A stretch of 64,000 nucleotides of DNA from Solenopsis invicta. Taxonomy: Eukaryota > Arthropoda > Insecta > Hymenoptera > Formicidae. A model generated the notes under the pieces. It was not told the DNA's origin. It did not search any database and saw only the letters and a list, made by a program, of their open reading frames with translations. Position numbers and translations under genes: made by a program. The DNA is taken from assembly GCF_016802725.1 (NCBI RefSeq), contig NC_052666.1, positions 26,317,497 to 26,381,496 of the forward strand, in the 5' to 3' direction. Within the stretch, counting starts at the first letter, position 1; every line of letters starts with the position of its first letter. Positions 61,601 to 64,000 of the stretch are shown in pieces.

Positions 61601-64000
61601 ATGAGTCGTTTCTTCGCGACTGGCTCAGATTCTGAATCTGATAGCGCCTCTGAGGAAGAGCAGGTGCCAAGGGCGCCTGCGACCGCTTTTACTGTAAGTT
61701 CAGCACAAGCATTTTTAACAAATTTTTGTTTCAGCAAGTTTCTCCTACCATGTCGTTATATCATTAAAATAACGCGAAATATCTCTTTGCAGTTTAGCGA
61801 TGACGAGGAAGAGACAAAGCGTATTGTACGCTCAACCAAGGAGAAAAGATATGAGGAAATTGCAAATCTTATAAAGCTTATTAGGAATTACAAGAAGATT
61901 AAAGATATGAGCAGCATGTTGACCAGTAAGTAATACCAGTTTTATAAATTTTCTGTGTTTTATGTTATTGAACATTGGATTAGGTAGGATTAAATATGAG
62001 TCATCATCATTAGTTAATTTATGTTCCATTATAAATCTGTTATATAATTGTTTATATCTAGTAACAAGAATTTGTTTCCATGATATTAGGTTTTGAGGAT
62101 TTGATGCGAGCTTATCAAAAAGCTTTGCCTGTAATTACGAAGGAGGAGCTTGGACAAACTCCACGATTCTACGTTAGATGTTTGGTAGAAATGGAGGATT
62201 TCATTAATGAAGTGTGGGAAGATCGAGACGGGCGCAAGAACATGTCCAAGAATAATTCCAAGTCGCTCTCGACATTGCGTCAAAAGCTCCGAAAATATAA
62301 CAAGGACTTTGAAGAGGACATTGGCAAGTTTAGAGAGAATCCCGATCAGGACGACGACGAGGAGGAAGAAAAAGGTTTAGTAGAGAAATGTTTATTATAA
62401 ATGCTTGTTTAAGTTTAAATCTTTTCGCAAGAAAAAGAAGTAAATTCTGTTTTAGCTGAGGAAGTTATAGAATCTGAAGAAGAGGAGGACAGTGCTGTAG
62501 CTTTCAAGAAGGCGGGATCGGAAGCAAGTGAACCAGATGTTTCCAAGTTTAAGGTTTTTTATAACATTGAGACTTACCAGCATTAAAAATTGTATGAAAC
62601 AATTTTTATAAACCTATTTTTTTCCATTGCAGAAAACCATAACTGACGGTGAAGAGGGTAGTGAAAGTGAATCTGACTGGGGCAGTGATTCGGACAGTGA
62701 GAGCACAAGTAGCGACGATGAAGGCCAATACCAAAACATTCGTGAGCGTTTCATCAAGAAGTATGTTTTTTCAATTTACATAAAAATCTGATAAAGTAAA
62801 TTCTACTTGAAAGAAATGAGTTTAACAATATATTATATTAAACCATAATTGTTTTTTTAGAGCTTTAGCTCAGGAGGAGGACGAGGATAAAGCAAAGAGG
62901 AAGGAACAGCGTAAAGAACGGAAGGAAAAAGAACGAAAGAAGAAACGCGACGAGGATGATGGTGAAGGGGAGTGGGAGACCGTCAAGGGCGGTGTGGCTA
63001 TTCCTTCGGAGAAACCGAAAATGTTCGCCAAAGATGCAGAGATTAACATCAGTGCGGTATTAAAGAAACTTTCCGAGATAATCGCCGCTCGCGGTAAAAA
63101 GCGCACGGACAGACGCGAGCAGATAGAGCTCTTGCATGAGTTGCAAATGATAGCCGACGCGCACAATCTCGGCCCAGCTGTAACCGTGAAGATAAAGTTT
63201 TCTATTGTGTCTTCCATATTTGACTATAATCCAAAGGTTTCTGATGCTATGAAACCGGAATATTGGTCCAAGTATGTATTTTTCCTTTAAATGGATAGCT
63301 CATTTACTGATGACATACAAAACTAAAAAAGAAAAACTAAAAAAAAAAACTTTAGTTGAAATATTTTGAATCCTTAAAATTTTGTGATATTTTTAAATAT
63401 GATTTTGGTGTAACAATTTGACCTACTAATTGTTAAATAAAGCATCATTAGCTATTTATTCAGTATGTTGAATTTTTATGAGAATTTTTTTTTAGCAGAC
63501 AACTCAAAAGTGACATTTTTTAAATTATATTGTGCAAATAAGCAATATATGTATTTATATGTGTATACACATATAAATTTCTAAATCTTAAGATTTGTTT
63601 TGAAATAAATAATAATTAAATATTATGTTACAGAATATTGGAGCGTATTACCGAGATGCTGGACATGTTGCTGAGCAATTTAGATATGGTGATAGCAGAG
63701 ACAATAACGGAAGAAGTGGAAGAATATGAAACGGCTCCGTATAAAATACACGGTTGCGTATTAACGCTGGTAGAACGTCTTGACGAGGAATTTACAAAGT
63801 TATTGAAGGAATGCGATCCACACAGCAATGAATATGTGGAACGGTAATATTCTTTGAGAAAAATGTATTTATGACTATTATTATTTTTTTATATCATAAA
63901 ATATGCACTTGTTACAGATTGAAAGATGAGAAGCAAGTTGCTGCCATAATAGATAAGGTGCAAGAATATTTGGAGAGGCAGGGAACTGTGTCTGAGCTCT
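61601..64000 (+). CDS. eIF3c: Eukaryotic translation initiation factor 3 subunit C, 5' part, cut by the window edge
   Basis: The visible exons are 61601-61693, 61793-61925, 62090-62374, 62456-62553, 62633-62760, 62861-63271, 63634-63843 and 63918-64000+, all GT-AG and in phase. The start MSRFFATGSDSESDS, the acidic Ser/Glu/Asp N-terminal region, DDEEETKRIVRSTKEKRYEE and FEDLMRAYQKAL are characteristic of eIF3c. The basic stretch KAKRKEQRKERKEKERKKKR is followed by EWETVKGG, AEINISAVLKKLSEIIAARG and LELLHELQ-like IELLHELQMIADAHNLGPAV. eIF3c is a core subunit of eIF3, which bridges the 40S subunit with eIF1, eIF5 and eIF4G during initiation. The ATG context (AACCATGAG) is acceptable. The C-terminal PCI domain lies outside the window. 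A splice acceptor 14 bases upstream of the ATG shows that the 5' UTR is split. Confidence 0.95.

Overview
The window is nuclear DNA of an insect, most likely a hymenopteran and plausibly an ant. The intergenic DNA is AT-rich and full of (AT)n, (TG)n and (CT)n arrays. Compact GC-rich first exons stand out against it. Introns have standard GT-AG borders, and many short inverted-repeat transposons interrupt the gaps. The order is inferred from general character, not from a search.

Layout. (1) 1-11560: a minus-strand gene for a CTTNBP2NL/Nausicaa-type cortactin-binding protein, assembled here from seven exons (11030 down to 4760, 678 aa), with a GC-rich 5' region and a long A+T-rich tail downstream. 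(2) 11.6-35.9 kb: a gene-poor repeat graveyard. It holds a 1.74 kb element with ATCAG target duplications and a large internal palindrome, a 1.88 kb piggyBac-like element bounded by TTAA, several fold-back elements and MITEs, and the decayed gag-like ORF of a retroelement. Two small candidate coding pieces (27439 and 31479) also lie here. (3) 35974-49374: a plus-strand gene for a giant, mostly disordered 3419-aa protein ending in a MYND zinc finger. Nearly all of it is one 10.2 kb exon, reached through a 21-nt first coding exon and a 14-nt microexon. It carries three independent internal repeat arrays, and a frameshifted duplicate of its 3' part follows it. (4) 52681-55569: a plus-strand five-exon gene for a TLDc protein of the MEAK7/EAK-7 type, with an N-terminal myristoylation signal. 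(5) 60354-56331: the minus-strand replication nuclease-helicase DNA2, two coding exons, 1245 aa, with a PCNA-binding (PIP) motif near the N terminus. (6) 61601 to the window end: the plus-strand gene for translation initiation factor eIF3 subunit c, eight exons visible, cut off by the window edge. DNA2 and eIF3c are divergent, about 1.25 kb apart start to start.

Exon joins were chosen so that splice consensus and reading-frame phase agree at every junction. In naus, MEAK7, DNA2 and eIF3c the joined proteins also read as continuous family members. The MYND gene has no recognised relative outside its zinc finger, so its first two exons rest on splice signals and phase only. The genes do not form a pathway together; this looks like ordinary eukaryotic neighbour order.
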